Shown here: positions 13,689-22,475 of the stretch, piece by piece | How the letters are laid out: each line of letters starts with the position of its first letter | Position numbering within the stretch: position 1 is the first letter of the stretch | Assembly: GCF_039543245.1 (NCBI RefSeq) | Contig: NZ_BAABJJ010000019.1 | Coordinates: 1-22,821 of the forward strand | Length of the DNA stretch: 22,821 bases | Reading direction: 5' to 3' | Origin: Algibacter_G agarivorans | GTDB lineage: Bacteria > Bacteroidota > Bacteroidia > Flavobacteriales > Flavobacteriaceae | Notes under the pieces: generated by a model | The model's input: the letters and a program-made list of their open reading frames with translations, nothing else | Database searches by the model: none | Told to the model about the DNA's origin: nothing | Position numbers and translations under genes: made by a program

Positions 13689-14576
13689 CTATTTTGGTAA
13701 ACTTAAATAATATCCTAAGCGATAAAAATCAAATAATATTAAAGAAGGGCTGTTTGATAATAACTGCTTTTTAATAGGGTTTTTTAAAACTGAATATATA
13801 AGAATTATTATGAAATGAAGTTTGTATTTAGTTAATAAATTAGCAAAACGAGATAATGCAGTATCTTTTGGTTTTACTAATTTTTGTTTTACAAATGAAT
13901 ACAAGACATTTGTGGCTTCTTCAGATTTTTTTAAGAAGACTACACTAGATTCTAAACCTAAATGCAAAACAGGGTTGTTAATATGTTTTATACTGATATT
14001 CTTTTTTTTTGCATCCAAAGCAAATAATGTATCTTCATGTCTAAGATTTGGGATGTCTGTATTAAATTTGATATGATTAAAAACTTCCTTTTTCGATAAA
14101 AAATTTAAAGTTAGAAATCTTAAATGAGGATTCTCATTTCGGTCTGAAACTTTTAGAGCCTCTCTTTTTTTTCCATAAACCCATCGTAACATTTGATTAT
14201 TGCTAGGTTTATTTTTTTGATAAGAAATCCCTCCATAAACTATTTGACTCGAAGTGTTTTTAATGTCATTTAAATAAACTTGAATGAAATTCTTGTTAAT
14301 TATTTTTGTGTCAGCATCCAAAAACAAAAGCCAGTTGTATTTAGCATCATTTGCTAATAAGTTTCTAATGGCACTTCTCCCAATATTTTTTTCTAACGCT
14401 CTAAATTTGGCAAAAGTTAAATCTTCAATTTTAGTGTTATTTATAATAGGTAATGTAGAGGCATCGTCATAAACTAAAAGTTCGAAAACAATATGAGCTT
14501 TAATGGCTTGTTTGTGTAACTCCAGAGCAAGCTCAAAGGTGTCATAGTTATATGTAGGAATTAATATTGAAAGCAT
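13689..14576 (-). CDS. Glycosyltransferase family 2 (GT-A fold), divergent
   Basis: 295 residues. The start MLSILIPTYNYD, the VYDDAST motif (35-41; in place of NDGST), NIGRSAIRNLLA (64-75) and FLDADT (85-90) show a GT2 catalytic domain. LRHEDTLFALDAK at about 183-195 supplies the acidic HED motif near the acceptor site. The C-terminal ~50 residues contain a hydrophobic segment (HFIIILIYSVLK) that may anchor it to the membrane. It starts 2 bp after ftsE ends and ends 1 bp before the next GT2, so it is in the middle of a tight operon. Donor and acceptor unknown. Confidence 0.87.
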   Translation of the reverse strand: MLSILIPTYNYDTFELALELHKQAIKAHIVFELLVYDDASTLPIINNTKIEDLTFAKFRALEKNIGRSAIRNLLANDAKYNWLLFLDADTKIINKNFIQVYLNDIKNTSSQIVYGGISYQKNKPSNNQMLRWVYGKKREALKVSDRNENPHLRFLTLNFLSKKEVFNHIKFNTDIPNLRHEDTLFALDAKKKNISIKHINNPVLHLGLESSVVFLKKSEEATNVLYSFVKQKLVKPKDTALSRFANLLTKYKLHFIIILIYSVLKNPIKKQLLSNSPSLILFDFYRLGYYLSLPK

Positions 14577-14578
14577 AA

Positions 14579-15262
14579 TTAATTTTTCCGTTGTACTACT
14601 TCATAAACCTGATTCTCATCACACTTCAAAGTTTTACTTGGATATTTAAGGAGTAAAGCATAATCGTGTGTAGCCATTAAAATAGTATTTCCGTTTTTGT
14701 TAATGTCTTGAAGTACTTCCATAACTTCAACACTGGTCTGAGGGTCTAAGTTGCCCGTTGGTTCGTCGGCTAATATCAGTTCTGGATTATTTAACAAAGC
14801 TCTAGCAATAGCAACACGTTGTTGCTCACCACCCGAAAGTTCATGTGGGTATTTAAACCCTTTGGTTTTCATGTCTACTTTAGTCAACACCTCTTCAACA
14901 CGCGTCTTCATTTCTGTTTTATCCTTCCAACCTGTAGCTTTAAGTACAAAAAGTAAGTTATCGTTTATAGTTCTATCAATTAATAATTTGAAATCTTGAA
15001 AAACAACACCTAGTTTTCGTCTTAAAAACGGAATGTCCTTTTCTTTAAGGTTTTTTAAATCAAAATCCACAATATGTCCTTCGCCTTCAGTTAAAGGTAA
15101 ATCACCATAGAGCGTTTTCATAAAACTACTTTTCCCAGTTCCCGTTTTTCCAATTAAGTACACAAAATCTCCTTTATTAATTTCTACATTAACATTAGAA
15201 AGAACAAGGCTCTCTCCTTGAAAAATAGAAGCGTCTTTTAATTGTAGTATGGCATTAGACAT
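14579..15262 (-). CDS. ftsE: Cell-division ABC transporter ATPase FtsE
   Basis: 227 residues, the cytoplasmic ATPase that pairs with the membrane protein FtsX to control peptidoglycan hydrolases during division. Walker A GKTGTGKSS (38-46), Q-loop FQDF (Gln89), signature LSGGEQQR (142-149), Walker B LILADEPTG (162-170, catalytic Glu167) and H-loop ATHD (His199) are all intact. FLRRKLGVVFQDFKLL and the length are typical of Bacteroidota FtsE rather than a polysaccharide exporter ATPase. No ftsX or other permease subunit is in the window. The start overlaps the upstream GT-C gene by 8 bp, so translation is coupled to it. LolD/MacB-like ATPases share the same motifs and are the main alternative. 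Confidence 0.85.
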   Translation of the reverse strand: MSNAILQLKDASIFQGESLVLSNVNVEINKGDFVYLIGKTGTGKSSFMKTLYGDLPLTEGEGHIVDFDLKNLKEKDIPFLRRKLGVVFQDFKLLIDRTINDNLLFVLKATGWKDKTEMKTRVEEVLTKVDMKTKGFKYPHELSGGEQQRVAIARALLNNPELILADEPTGNLDPQTSVEVMEVLQDINKNGNTILMATHDYALLLKYPSKTLKCDENQVYEVVQRKN

Positions 15263-16604
15263 AATTAATGTTTTTTATTGATTTTAAACGATTCAATTTT
15301 ACTAGCACAAAATAGACAATTAATGGTAAATAAGGAAAAGCATACCTACTGTTAGAACCATAAACTACTAGAGCTTGTGCTATAGACCCACAAAGTACAA
15401 TGCATATTACTAACAAGTCAAAATCATAAACTATACATTTTGATTTAAAAAAAAGAAATAATTTTTTTATTGAAAATAGTAAGAATAGAACATAAAAAAG
15501 GATGAGTAGGTATTTTATAAATCCATTCCAGATAATTAAAATAAAAAATTTAAAGTATTCACTGTTAAATTTTTCTCTGTTAATTAATAATGTTTCACCA
15601 TATCCCCAAAATAAAGTCCAAGAAATAATAGCTTGTTTTACATACAAATCAGGATGATTCTTGAATAAATTTTTTGAAATCCTTCCTAATTCATTACATA
15701 AATCTTGTTCACTTAACCGTGTTTTTTCCAAAAGTTCATCATAAGCATACCAAACACTCATTGGCAAATCAAATGGTTTTACTTTGTTGATTGAATCTCT
15801 ATGTTTAACAAAAATATCACGAATAAGTTTGTCTTCTTCTGGAGCTTTATCAAAAAAAGTTGTTGCTAATTGTGATAAATTGAGACCTAAATAAAACGTG
15901 TTATTAAAATAACCTGTATTTTTTTTATTAACCATATTCCAACTGTAGTAACTAACTAATGGTACGATAAGAATACATATAGATTTTAATAAGAGGTCTG
16001 TTTTTGTTTTCTTATTTATAATAATATTAACAATATAAAAAAGGGTAAATCCTACTGGGAAATAGATATAGAATGGTTTTATAAGATAAAGCCAACTAAA
16101 TATAAAGGAAATAATAAAATAATGTTTTACAGGGGTATCAAATTTTAAAAGTTTATATCTTTCTATATACCAAAACATAAGAATGATTAAAAAAACAGAT
16201 AGTGCTTCAGTAAGTATAGCAAATTCAAAAAAGATAAAATGAATAAATAGGTTTAGACATAGAGTAGCCGTAAACGCAAAGGTCTTTAAATGGGTTTTTA
16301 AACGAACTAGGTCGTAAAAGAAGTATGACCCTATAACTCCAAGTATTAATTGTATAGCTACAGTTATACCTAAAATATTATTGGAAATAGCTATTAGGAA
16401 TGGAAACCCAGGTGTTCGCCTGCCAGAGTAGTCTGTAAGGTTTAATTCTAATAAACGATTACCAAGAGCAATATAGGCTTTGCTATCAGGAAAAATAGTT
16501 ACAGAACCATATAAAAATAAAACGATAAGTCGTAATATAATTAAACTAAAAAATAAAGCTTTTAAAGTGTGGTTGTTAATATAATAGTTTATCCTTTTTA
16601 ACAT
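15255..16604 (-). CDS. GT-C membrane glycosyltransferase (ArnT/GT39/GT83-like)
   Basis: 449 residues with about 10 membrane segments and one larger hydrophilic periplasmic region (about 230-300). After the first segment comes IFPDSKAYIALGNRLL with Asp40 in the first periplasmic loop, then RRTPGFPFL (62-70), the pattern of lipid-phosphate-sugar-dependent GT-C enzymes where the loop acid is catalytic. Such enzymes move a sugar from polyprenyl-phosphate to a glycan or lipid on the periplasmic side. It follows the Alg5-like synthase by 1 bp and overlaps ftsE by 8 bp. The natural reading is that the synthase makes its donor. Exact family (PMT, ArnT or DUF-type) is not certain. Confidence 0.8.
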   Translation of the reverse strand: MLKRINYYINNHTLKALFFSLIILRLIVLFLYGSVTIFPDSKAYIALGNRLLELNLTDYSGRRTPGFPFLIAISNNILGITVAIQLILGVIGSYFFYDLVRLKTHLKTFAFTATLCLNLFIHFIFFEFAILTEALSVFLIILMFWYIERYKLLKFDTPVKHYFIISFIFSWLYLIKPFYIYFPVGFTLFYIVNIIINKKTKTDLLLKSICILIVPLVSYYSWNMVNKKNTGYFNNTFYLGLNLSQLATTFFDKAPEEDKLIRDIFVKHRDSINKVKPFDLPMSVWYAYDELLEKTRLSEQDLCNELGRISKNLFKNHPDLYVKQAIISWTLFWGYGETLLINREKFNSEYFKFFILIIWNGFIKYLLILFYVLFLLFSIKKLFLFFKSKCIVYDFDLLVICIVLCGSIAQALVVYGSNSRYAFPYLPLIVYFVLVKLNRLKSIKNINYV

Positions 16605-16605
16605 A

Positions 16606-17334
16606 TTAAGATTTATAGTGCTTACGTATTTTATATAATTCTAATGGAAGTTTTATGATATCTATTAGTTTGATTTTAGACCCGCCTCGGTCGTACCATT
16701 CTATAAGTTGAAATTCTTCTACTTCTGTTATAAAAGTCTTAGGGTTTATAATTTTTTGTGCTCTTAAAAAGAGTTCTATGTCAAATAACCAATTTCCAAC
16801 AAATGGTCTTTTGAAAAGTTGTTTTGCTAAATGGGTAGTCATCAATTTAGCACCACATTGTGTGTCGTATATGGGTAATTTTAAAATATAAACATCAGTA
16901 ATTGTGGCAATGATTCTTCCTGATATGTGTCTTGCGAAACTTCGTTTAATGGAGGTTCCTAACTTTTTCATTCTTGAACCAAAAACAAAATCTGCATGTG
17001 GTCTTTTGTTTTTAAAAAGCCTTTCAAATTCTTGTAAAGGTGTAGATAAGTCTGCATCTAAATAACCTATATGTTTATAATCACCTTCAATATGTAAAAC
17101 AGCGTGTCTTATAGCTTCGGCTTTTCCCAAATTTTTTTTTAAATCAATTAAGATAGTGTTAGGTGAGTTCTTTTTTATTTGAGTTAGTAAATCAATGGTG
17201 TTGTCTGTACTGCCATCATTAATAAAACAAATGCTAAAACTTTTTGTAAGGTTAAGAAAAGATTGATAAGCATTGATATCTAGTCTTTTCTCTTCATTAA
17301 AACAAGGAATAATTATAATGCATTCATTTTGCAT
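16606..17334 (-). CDS. Polyprenyl/dolichyl-phosphate sugar synthase (Alg5/DPM1-like GT2)
   Basis: 242 residues. IIIIPCFNEEKRL (6-18), INDGSTDNT (38-46), NLGKAEAIRHAV (68-79) and GYLDADLSTP (90-99) are the blocks of dolichyl-phosphate beta-glucosyltransferase (Alg5)-type GT2 proteins; DADLSTP is especially characteristic. DTQCGAKLM (about 156-164) and WLFDIELFLRA (about 182-192) follow in the usual order, and EWYDRGGSKIK near the C-terminus also fits. It transfers a sugar, probably glucose or a relative, from a nucleotide sugar to polyprenyl phosphate at the cytoplasmic membrane face. It lacks the C-terminal two-helix membrane domain of GtrB/ArnC. First gene of the leftward operon; next gene begins 1 bp later. 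Confidence 0.87.
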   Translation of the reverse strand: MQNECIIIIPCFNEEKRLDINAYQSFLNLTKSFSICFINDGSTDNTIDLLTQIKKNSPNTILIDLKKNLGKAEAIRHAVLHIEGDYKHIGYLDADLSTPLQEFERLFKNKRPHADFVFGSRMKKLGTSIKRSFARHISGRIIATITDVYILKLPIYDTQCGAKLMTTHLAKQLFKRPFVGNWLFDIELFLRAQKIINPKTFITEVEEFQLIEWYDRGGSKIKLIDIIKLPLELYKIRKHYKS

Positions 17335-17476
17335 AAAATATAAATTGATGAATCAATTGCTCTAAAATTCATTTGTAAGTTGTAAATATATAATAATAAA
17401 ATGAGAGAGATTGAACATTTAATATCTCCGTTTATAATTATGGCATGATTATTACGTTATAGCATTTAGTTTGAAT

Positions 17477-17484
17477 TATCTTTG
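17477..17484 (+). promoter_or_regulatory. Promoter -7 element of the TPR/outer-membrane gene pair (TATCTTTG)
   Basis: Exact match to TAnnTTTG, 26 bp before the ATG at 17511, giving a leader of about 20 nt. No convincing -33 TTG. It lies in the 176-bp gap between the two divergently transcribed units. Confidence 0.55.
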
Positions 17485-17510
17485 ATTTTTAATTAAAAAA
17501 CGAATCGTTA

Positions 17511-20500
17511 ATGACTAAAAAAAGTATCGTTTCACTAATAGTGGCTCTAAGTTTTAGTTTTCAATTTATTGCACAACAATCGGCTACTTATACTAATAAT
17601 TTGGTGGATTACCAAAAGGCACTTTCGCTTTATAATAATCAACAATATCGCGCAGCTCAGTCTTTGTTTAATAGTGTTAAAAAAACATCTAAAGAAACCA
17701 TTCTGCAATCCGATTGCACCTACTATATAGCCAATTGTGCGGTGCGATTAAATCAGCAAAATGCAGATCAGTTAATAGAAGGTTTTGTAAAAGAGTATCC
17801 AACAAGTACCAAACGCAATACGGCATTTGTAGATGTTGCCGATTATTATTTCGAGAATTCTAAATATGCATACGCAAGAAAATGGTATGATAAAGTAGAT
17901 GAAAATGCTTTAGGCACAAAAGAAAAAGAAAAATTCTATTTTAATAATGGTTATACGGCATTTTCAACTAAGCAATATAAAGATGCAAAGAAATATTTGA
18001 GTCGCGTAGAAAATTCAACAGAATTTGGTTCTCAGGCTAAGTATTACATTGGTTTTATGGCCTATGAAGGTGATGACTATGATAAAGCCAACGCATATTT
18101 CGACCAAGTAAGTGACCAAGAACGCTACAAGGAAAACCTATCTTATTATCAGGCAGATTTAAACTTCAAACTAGCAAAATTTGAAAAAGCTATTGAATTA
18201 GCAAAAGCACGATTAGAATCTAACGATGAGAATGAAGTTTCCGAACTTTCTAAAATTATAGGAGAAAGTTATTTCAACTTAGAAAATTATGCTGAAGCTA
18301 TTCCGTTTTTAACTAAATATAAAGGGCGAAAAGGAAAAAGAGATAAGGCAGGAAAATGGAATAATACGGATTATTATCAATTAGGTTATGCTCATTATAA
18401 ACAAAAGGATTACGAAAAGGCCATTTCCGAATTCAATAAAATAGTAGGAGGAAACAATTCTATTGCCCAGAATGCTTACTATCATTTAGGGGAGAGCTAC
18501 ATCAACTTAGATAAAAAACAGGAAGCTTTAAATGCTTTTAGAAATGCATCACAAATGAATTTTGATTTGAAAATTCAAGAAGATGCTTGGTTAAATTATG
18601 CTAAGATTAGTTATGAAATAGGGAATCCGTATCAATCTGCACCTCAAGTTTTAGCGGGCTATTTAGAAAAATATCCAGATACCAATTATAAAGAGGAAAT
18701 TGAAACACTTTTAATTGATTCTTATATTACTTCAAAAAATTATAAAGAAGCACTTAATTTACTTAAAGGCAAAAAGAGTTTTGAAAACAAAGTTGCTTAT
18801 CAAAAAGTTGCGTTTTATAGAGGTTTAGAACTCTATAATGAAGGTAATTATCAAGAAGCCGAATCTCTTTTTGATGCATCCTTAAAAGAACCGCAAGACC
18901 AAAACTATACAGCTAGAGCAACCTTTTGGAAAGCAGAAGCGGATTATAACTTAACCAATTACGATGATGCGTTAATTGGGTTCAAACAATTTAAACAACA
19001 AACAGAAGCGTCATCTACACCAGAAATTGAAAACATAGATTATAATTTAGGGTACACCTATTTTAAGTTAAAAAATTATGGACAAGCAACCGAATATTTC
19101 AATCAATTCATTTCAAATAAAAAAGAAGATAAAGTAAGATTGAATGATGCCTATTTGCGTTTAGGCGACGGTCATTTCGTCTCTAGCCAATATCAAAGCG
19201 CTATTTCAGCTTACGACAAAGCGATTAAATTAAATGAAATAGATTCAGATTATCCAGCCTTTCAAAAAGCCATAAGTATTGGTTATACAGGACAATCTTC
19301 AAAAAAAATAAAAGCATTAGAGCAGTTTATTTCTGAATATCCGAAGTCAAAATTACGTGATGATGCCTTATATGACCTTGGTAATTCTTATGTAAAAACA
19401 AATGAAATAGACAAAGCTATGAAAGCTTATAACCAGCTAAGTAGTGAATACCGAATGAGTTCATTTGTTCCAAAAGCCTTATTGCGACAAGGTTTGGTGT
19501 ATTATAACGGTAGTGAAAATGAGCGTGCTTTAACCAAATTTAAAAAAGTGGCAGGCGATTACCCTGGAACACCAGAGGCGGTTCAAGCGGTTGCAACAGC
19601 CCGTTTAATTTATATTGACCTAGGTCGAGTTGATGAATATGCTAATTGGGTTAAGCAATTAGATTATGTTGAGGTAACCGATGCCGATTTGGATAACGCC
19701 ACTTACGAGGCTGCCGAAAAACAATATTTAGACAATAATACAGACAAAGCCATAAAGCAGTTTAATGGGTATTTAAATCAATTTACAAATGGTTTACATG
19801 TCTTGCAAGCACACTTTTATGTTGCACAATTATATTACAAGAAAGATCTATTAGAAAATGCGGCACCACATTATAAACATGTTATTGAAGCCTCTCAAAG
19901 TGAATTTACAGAAGAAGCTTTATCCCGTTTATCTCAGTTTTATCTGGAAAGCAAAAGTTGGAATAAAGCCATTCCTATTTTACAACGCTTAGAGGAAGAA
20001 GCCAACTATCCACAAAATATGGTGTTTGCGCAGTCTAATTTAATGAAAGCAAATTATCAATTAGAAAATTACGATAATGCGGTGTCTTATGCTGAAAAGG
20101 TTTTAGGGAGTTCTAAAATTGACAATAAAATTAAGAGTGATGCCCATATTATCATGGCGCGTTCTGCCATAAAAACAGGCGATGAGGCTAAAGCTAAAAT
20201 AGCCTTCGCTAAAGTCGAAAAAGTAGCAACGGGTGAAGCAGCAGCCGAAGCCCTGTATTACAACGCCTATTTTAAAAATAAAGAAGGCAAGCATGAAGCT
20301 TCTAATAAATCAGTGCAGAAATTAGCCAAAGATTTTTCTGGATATAAGTATTATAGTGCCAAAGGTTTAGTGCTTATGGCTAAGAATTATTATGTTTTAA
20401 ACGATGCGTTTCAGGCCACATATATTTTAGAAAGTGTCATTCAGAATTTTTCAGAATTTGATGATGTGGTTTCAGAAGCAAAATCGGAACTTTCTAAAAT

Positions 20501-20546
20501 AAAAAGAGAAGAAGCTAAAACAAATTCATCAATTCAACCAGAGTAA
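17511..20546 (+). CDS. Large exported tetratricopeptide-repeat protein
   Basis: 1011 residues. A signal peptide (MTKKSIVSLIVALSFSFQFIAQQ, hydrophobic core about 6-20) leads into TPR units that fill the rest. Recurrent patterns such as YxxALxLYNNQQYRAAQSLF (about 34-53), YxxGYxAFxxKQYxDAKKYL, YFNLENYAEAIPFL, YxLGYAHYKQKDYEKAISEF, YFKLKNYGQATEYF and YQLENYDNAVSYAEKVL recur roughly every 34-40 residues. Stretches such as FVKEYPTS and FISEYPKSKLRDDALYDLGNSY resemble YbgF/CpoB and BamD TPRs. No catalytic domain is visible, so it is probably a periplasmic scaffold. A promoter element lies just upstream and the outer-membrane protein gene starts 76 bp downstream, which suggests that the two products work together. 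Confidence 0.92.
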   Translation: MTKKSIVSLIVALSFSFQFIAQQSATYTNNLVDYQKALSLYNNQQYRAAQSLFNSVKKTSKETILQSDCTYYIANCAVRLNQQNADQLIEGFVKEYPTSTKRNTAFVDVADYYFENSKYAYARKWYDKVDENALGTKEKEKFYFNNGYTAFSTKQYKDAKKYLSRVENSTEFGSQAKYYIGFMAYEGDDYDKANAYFDQVSDQERYKENLSYYQADLNFKLAKFEKAIELAKARLESNDENEVSELSKIIGESYFNLENYAEAIPFLTKYKGRKGKRDKAGKWNNTDYYQLGYAHYKQKDYEKAISEFNKIVGGNNSIAQNAYYHLGESYINLDKKQEALNAFRNASQMNFDLKIQEDAWLNYAKISYEIGNPYQSAPQVLAGYLEKYPDTNYKEEIETLLIDSYITSKNYKEALNLLKGKKSFENKVAYQKVAFYRGLELYNEGNYQEAESLFDASLKEPQDQNYTARATFWKAEADYNLTNYDDALIGFKQFKQQTEASSTPEIENIDYNLGYTYFKLKNYGQATEYFNQFISNKKEDKVRLNDAYLRLGDGHFVSSQYQSAISAYDKAIKLNEIDSDYPAFQKAISIGYTGQSSKKIKALEQFISEYPKSKLRDDALYDLGNSYVKTNEIDKAMKAYNQLSSEYRMSSFVPKALLRQGLVYYNGSENERALTKFKKVAGDYPGTPEAVQAVATARLIYIDLGRVDEYANWVKQLDYVEVTDADLDNATYEAAEKQYLDNNTDKAIKQFNGYLNQFTNGLHVLQAHFYVAQLYYKKDLLENAAPHYKHVIEASQSEFTEEALSRLSQFYLESKSWNKAIPILQRLEEEANYPQNMVFAQSNLMKANYQLENYDNAVSYAEKVLGSSKIDNKIKSDAHIIMARSAIKTGDEAKAKIAFAKVEKVATGEAAAEALYYNAYFKNKEGKHEASNKSVQKLAKDFSGYKYYSAKGLVLMAKNYYVLNDAFQATYILESVIQNFSEFDDVVSEAKSELSKIKREEAKTNSSIQPE

Positions 20547-20575
20547 AATAGTTTTCAGTCGGAATGCTCAACCAC

Positions 20576-20622
20576 AGCTTATAAATCAAAAATCGTCAAT
20601 CGTAAATCAAAAAAAATCAAAT
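20576..20622 (+). repeat. Short AATCGT/AAATC repeat tract between the TPR and outer-membrane genes
   Basis: The spacer before the ATG at 20623 is made of repeats of AATC-type words (AAATCAAAAATCGTCAATCGTAAATCAAA ... in part), with AATCGT occurring twice and AAATC or AATCAAA several times. It looks like a slipped simple repeat. I see no terminator or promoter in this 76-bp gap, in keeping with co-transcription. Confidence 0.5.
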
Positions 20623-22359
20623 ATGCGTAAGCACATAAAAAATATATTTACAGGTATTCTTTTATTAAGTGTAAGTTTTGGGTTTTCTCAAAGAACTAAA
20701 AATGATACCATAAACACTGGTGTTATTGACGTTGTGAAACCTTATGCACCAACAATTTCAGATGCCTTTAAGGTAAAGGAAATTCCGGCTTTAGATGATG
20801 AAACAACCGAAACAAAAAAAGAAATTAAGTATAATATTTTTTCGTTTCCAGTAGCTTCAACCTTTACACCCGCAAAAGGAAAAGCTGCTGTGGTAGAAAA
20901 GAAAGCGCCAGCAAAACTATTTGACAATTATGCCACTTTAGGCGTAGGAACGTACACGACTGTTTTAGGTGAAGTCTATTTAAATCATGCCATTAATAGA
21001 AACGAAAGTGTTGGTGGCTATGTGAGTCATCATTCATCGGCAGGAGGCATAGAAGGCTTATCTTTTGATGATGATTTTTCAAACTCAAAAGTCAATTTGA
21101 ACTACTCAAATAGATTAAGGGATTTAGCATGGAATGTAGAAGCTGGTTTTCAGCACCAAATGTACAATTGGTATGGTGTTCCTCAGTCCCAAATTGTACA
21201 AGCACAAGCTAATAATATTAAAGTGGGTCATTCTTTTTATAATGCACATTTTGGTGGTGATATTACTTTTGAGGATACGTATATTAATTCAGCAAGTTTC
21301 TTTTTTAGACGCTTTGGAGATGATCAAGGTTCTGGCGAAAACAGGTTTATTGCAAAAGCCAAAGTTGATGTCCCTATTAATGATGTGGAAATTTCAACAG
21401 ACATTAAGATTGATTACTTAGGGGGTACTTTCGATAGCAATTATTTTTCAAACCAAGAGCTGAATTATGGTAATTTCCAAATAGGTATTTCGCCAACGTA
21501 TCAATTAAAACAAGATGATTTAACGGTTAACTTAGGGGTGTCGTTATATTATTTAAATGATAAAGAATCTGGTGATAGTAAATTTTTTGTGTATCCAAAT
21601 ATCACGGCTAGTTATAGGTTGGTTAACGATGTATTGATTGCATATGGAGGTATTCAAGGCGATTTAATTCAGAACTCGTATTGTGGATTTGCAAATGAAA
21701 ACCCGTTTGTATCACCAACGCTTTTTATTGCTCCAACAGACCAATTATACAATGCCTACGTTGGTTTAAAAGGAAAACTGTCTAGTAACATGAGTTATAA
21801 TGTTAGCGGAAGTTATTTGTCTGATAGAAATAAAGCGCTATATAAAACGAATACCATTAGAAATTTAGCACCTCAAAATCCTTATGATTATGGAAATTCT
21901 TTTGGAATGGTCTATGACGATGTAGATACGTTTGGTGTTGCAGGAGAAATAAATGTGGATGTTAATAGAAACTTTAAATTAGGAATAAAAGCGGAATATT
22001 TCAGCTATTCTACTGATGATGAATCCGAAGCTTGGAACTTACCAGATGTAAAAGGTACTTTGTTTTTGGATTATCAAATTAACGACCATTGGTTTGCAGG
22101 TGCTAATTTGTTTTATATCGGAGAGCGTCAAGACCAGTTGGTTTTAGAAGGCACACTTTTACCAGAAGATTTGGTGACTAATGTTACTTTAGAAAGTTAT
22201 TTTGATGCCAATGCACATGTCGGCTATCATATAAATGAGCAGTTTTCCGTATTTGCAAAAGCTAATAATATAGCAGATGAAGGCTATCAGAAATGGCAAA
22301 GTTTCCCCGTACAAAGTATTCAGTTTTTAGCTGGCGCAACTTATAAGTTTGATTTTTGA
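20623..22359 (+). CDS. Plug-less TonB-receptor-like outer-membrane beta-barrel protein
   Basis: 578 residues. Signal peptide: MRKHIKNIFTGILLLSVSFGFSQ. The first mature part has VIDVVKPYAPTISDAFKVKEIP (about 34-55) and a lysine/alanine-rich linker. From about residue 100 on, alternating aromatic/polar strands run to the C-terminus, which ends LAGATYKFDF with terminal Phe as BAM substrates do. No TonB box, plug domain or carboxypeptidase-like domain is seen, and it is shorter than a full TonB-dependent receptor. FSVFAKANNIADEGYQKW near the end is typical of the last strands of TonB-receptor barrels. It follows the TPR gene by 76 bp and is probably co-transcribed. The pair is commonly annotated together in Flavobacteriia, function unassigned (recollection). 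Confidence 0.88.
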   Translation: MRKHIKNIFTGILLLSVSFGFSQRTKNDTINTGVIDVVKPYAPTISDAFKVKEIPALDDETTETKKEIKYNIFSFPVASTFTPAKGKAAVVEKKAPAKLFDNYATLGVGTYTTVLGEVYLNHAINRNESVGGYVSHHSSAGGIEGLSFDDDFSNSKVNLNYSNRLRDLAWNVEAGFQHQMYNWYGVPQSQIVQAQANNIKVGHSFYNAHFGGDITFEDTYINSASFFFRRFGDDQGSGENRFIAKAKVDVPINDVEISTDIKIDYLGGTFDSNYFSNQELNYGNFQIGISPTYQLKQDDLTVNLGVSLYYLNDKESGDSKFFVYPNITASYRLVNDVLIAYGGIQGDLIQNSYCGFANENPFVSPTLFIAPTDQLYNAYVGLKGKLSSNMSYNVSGSYLSDRNKALYKTNTIRNLAPQNPYDYGNSFGMVYDDVDTFGVAGEINVDVNRNFKLGIKAEYFSYSTDDESEAWNLPDVKGTLFLDYQINDHWFAGANLFYIGERQDQLVLEGTLLPEDLVTNVTLESYFDANAHVGYHINEQFSVFAKANNIADEGYQKWQSFPVQSIQFLAGATYKFDF

Positions 22360-22369
22360 CGCTTGCGTC

Positions 22370-22390
22370 ACCCTGAACTTGTTTCAGGGT
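22370..22390. repeat. Palindromic extragenic repeat downstream of the outer-membrane gene
   Basis: ACCCTGAA (22370-22377) and TTCAGGGT (22383-22390) form a perfect 8-bp inverted repeat with a 5-base loop, 10 bp after the stop codon. The middle CTGAACTTGTTTCAG resembles the inner unit at 915-929. It may act as a terminator hairpin, but no T run follows. Confidence 0.7.
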
Positions 22391-22400
22391 CTCATAAGAT

Positions 22401-22416
22401 TTGTCATTCCCGTGAA
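22401..22416 (+). repeat. 16-bp repeat TTGTCATTCCCGTGAA, copy 1
   Basis: Identical to 22691-22706. This copy lacks the right half of the palindrome that is complete in copy 2, so it is degenerate. Confidence 0.7.
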
Positions 22417-22475
22417 GGTCTGAATTTCATTAAGCCATACTGATTTTGATAGAAATTAAAAAGAGATTTATTTGG

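Noticed and set aside
13822..14472. Plus-strand open frames opposite the GT2 gene (13822-14076, 14284-14472)
   Set aside because: Antisense to a GT2 gene with intact motifs; composition is low-complexity F/K/S/L without a domain.
14579..15262. ABC polysaccharide exporter ATPase (Wzt/KpsT type) instead of FtsE
   Set aside because: Length, the short compact domain and the LGVVFQDFKLL region fit FtsE/LolD-like ATPases; there is no Wzm-type permease gene and no Wzt C-terminal carbohydrate domain, and flippases of the Wzx type are already present.
21173..21421. Second frame inside the outer-membrane protein gene
   Set aside because: Same-strand overlap with a continuous beta-barrel protein; its hydrophobic content is a by-product of the codon pattern.
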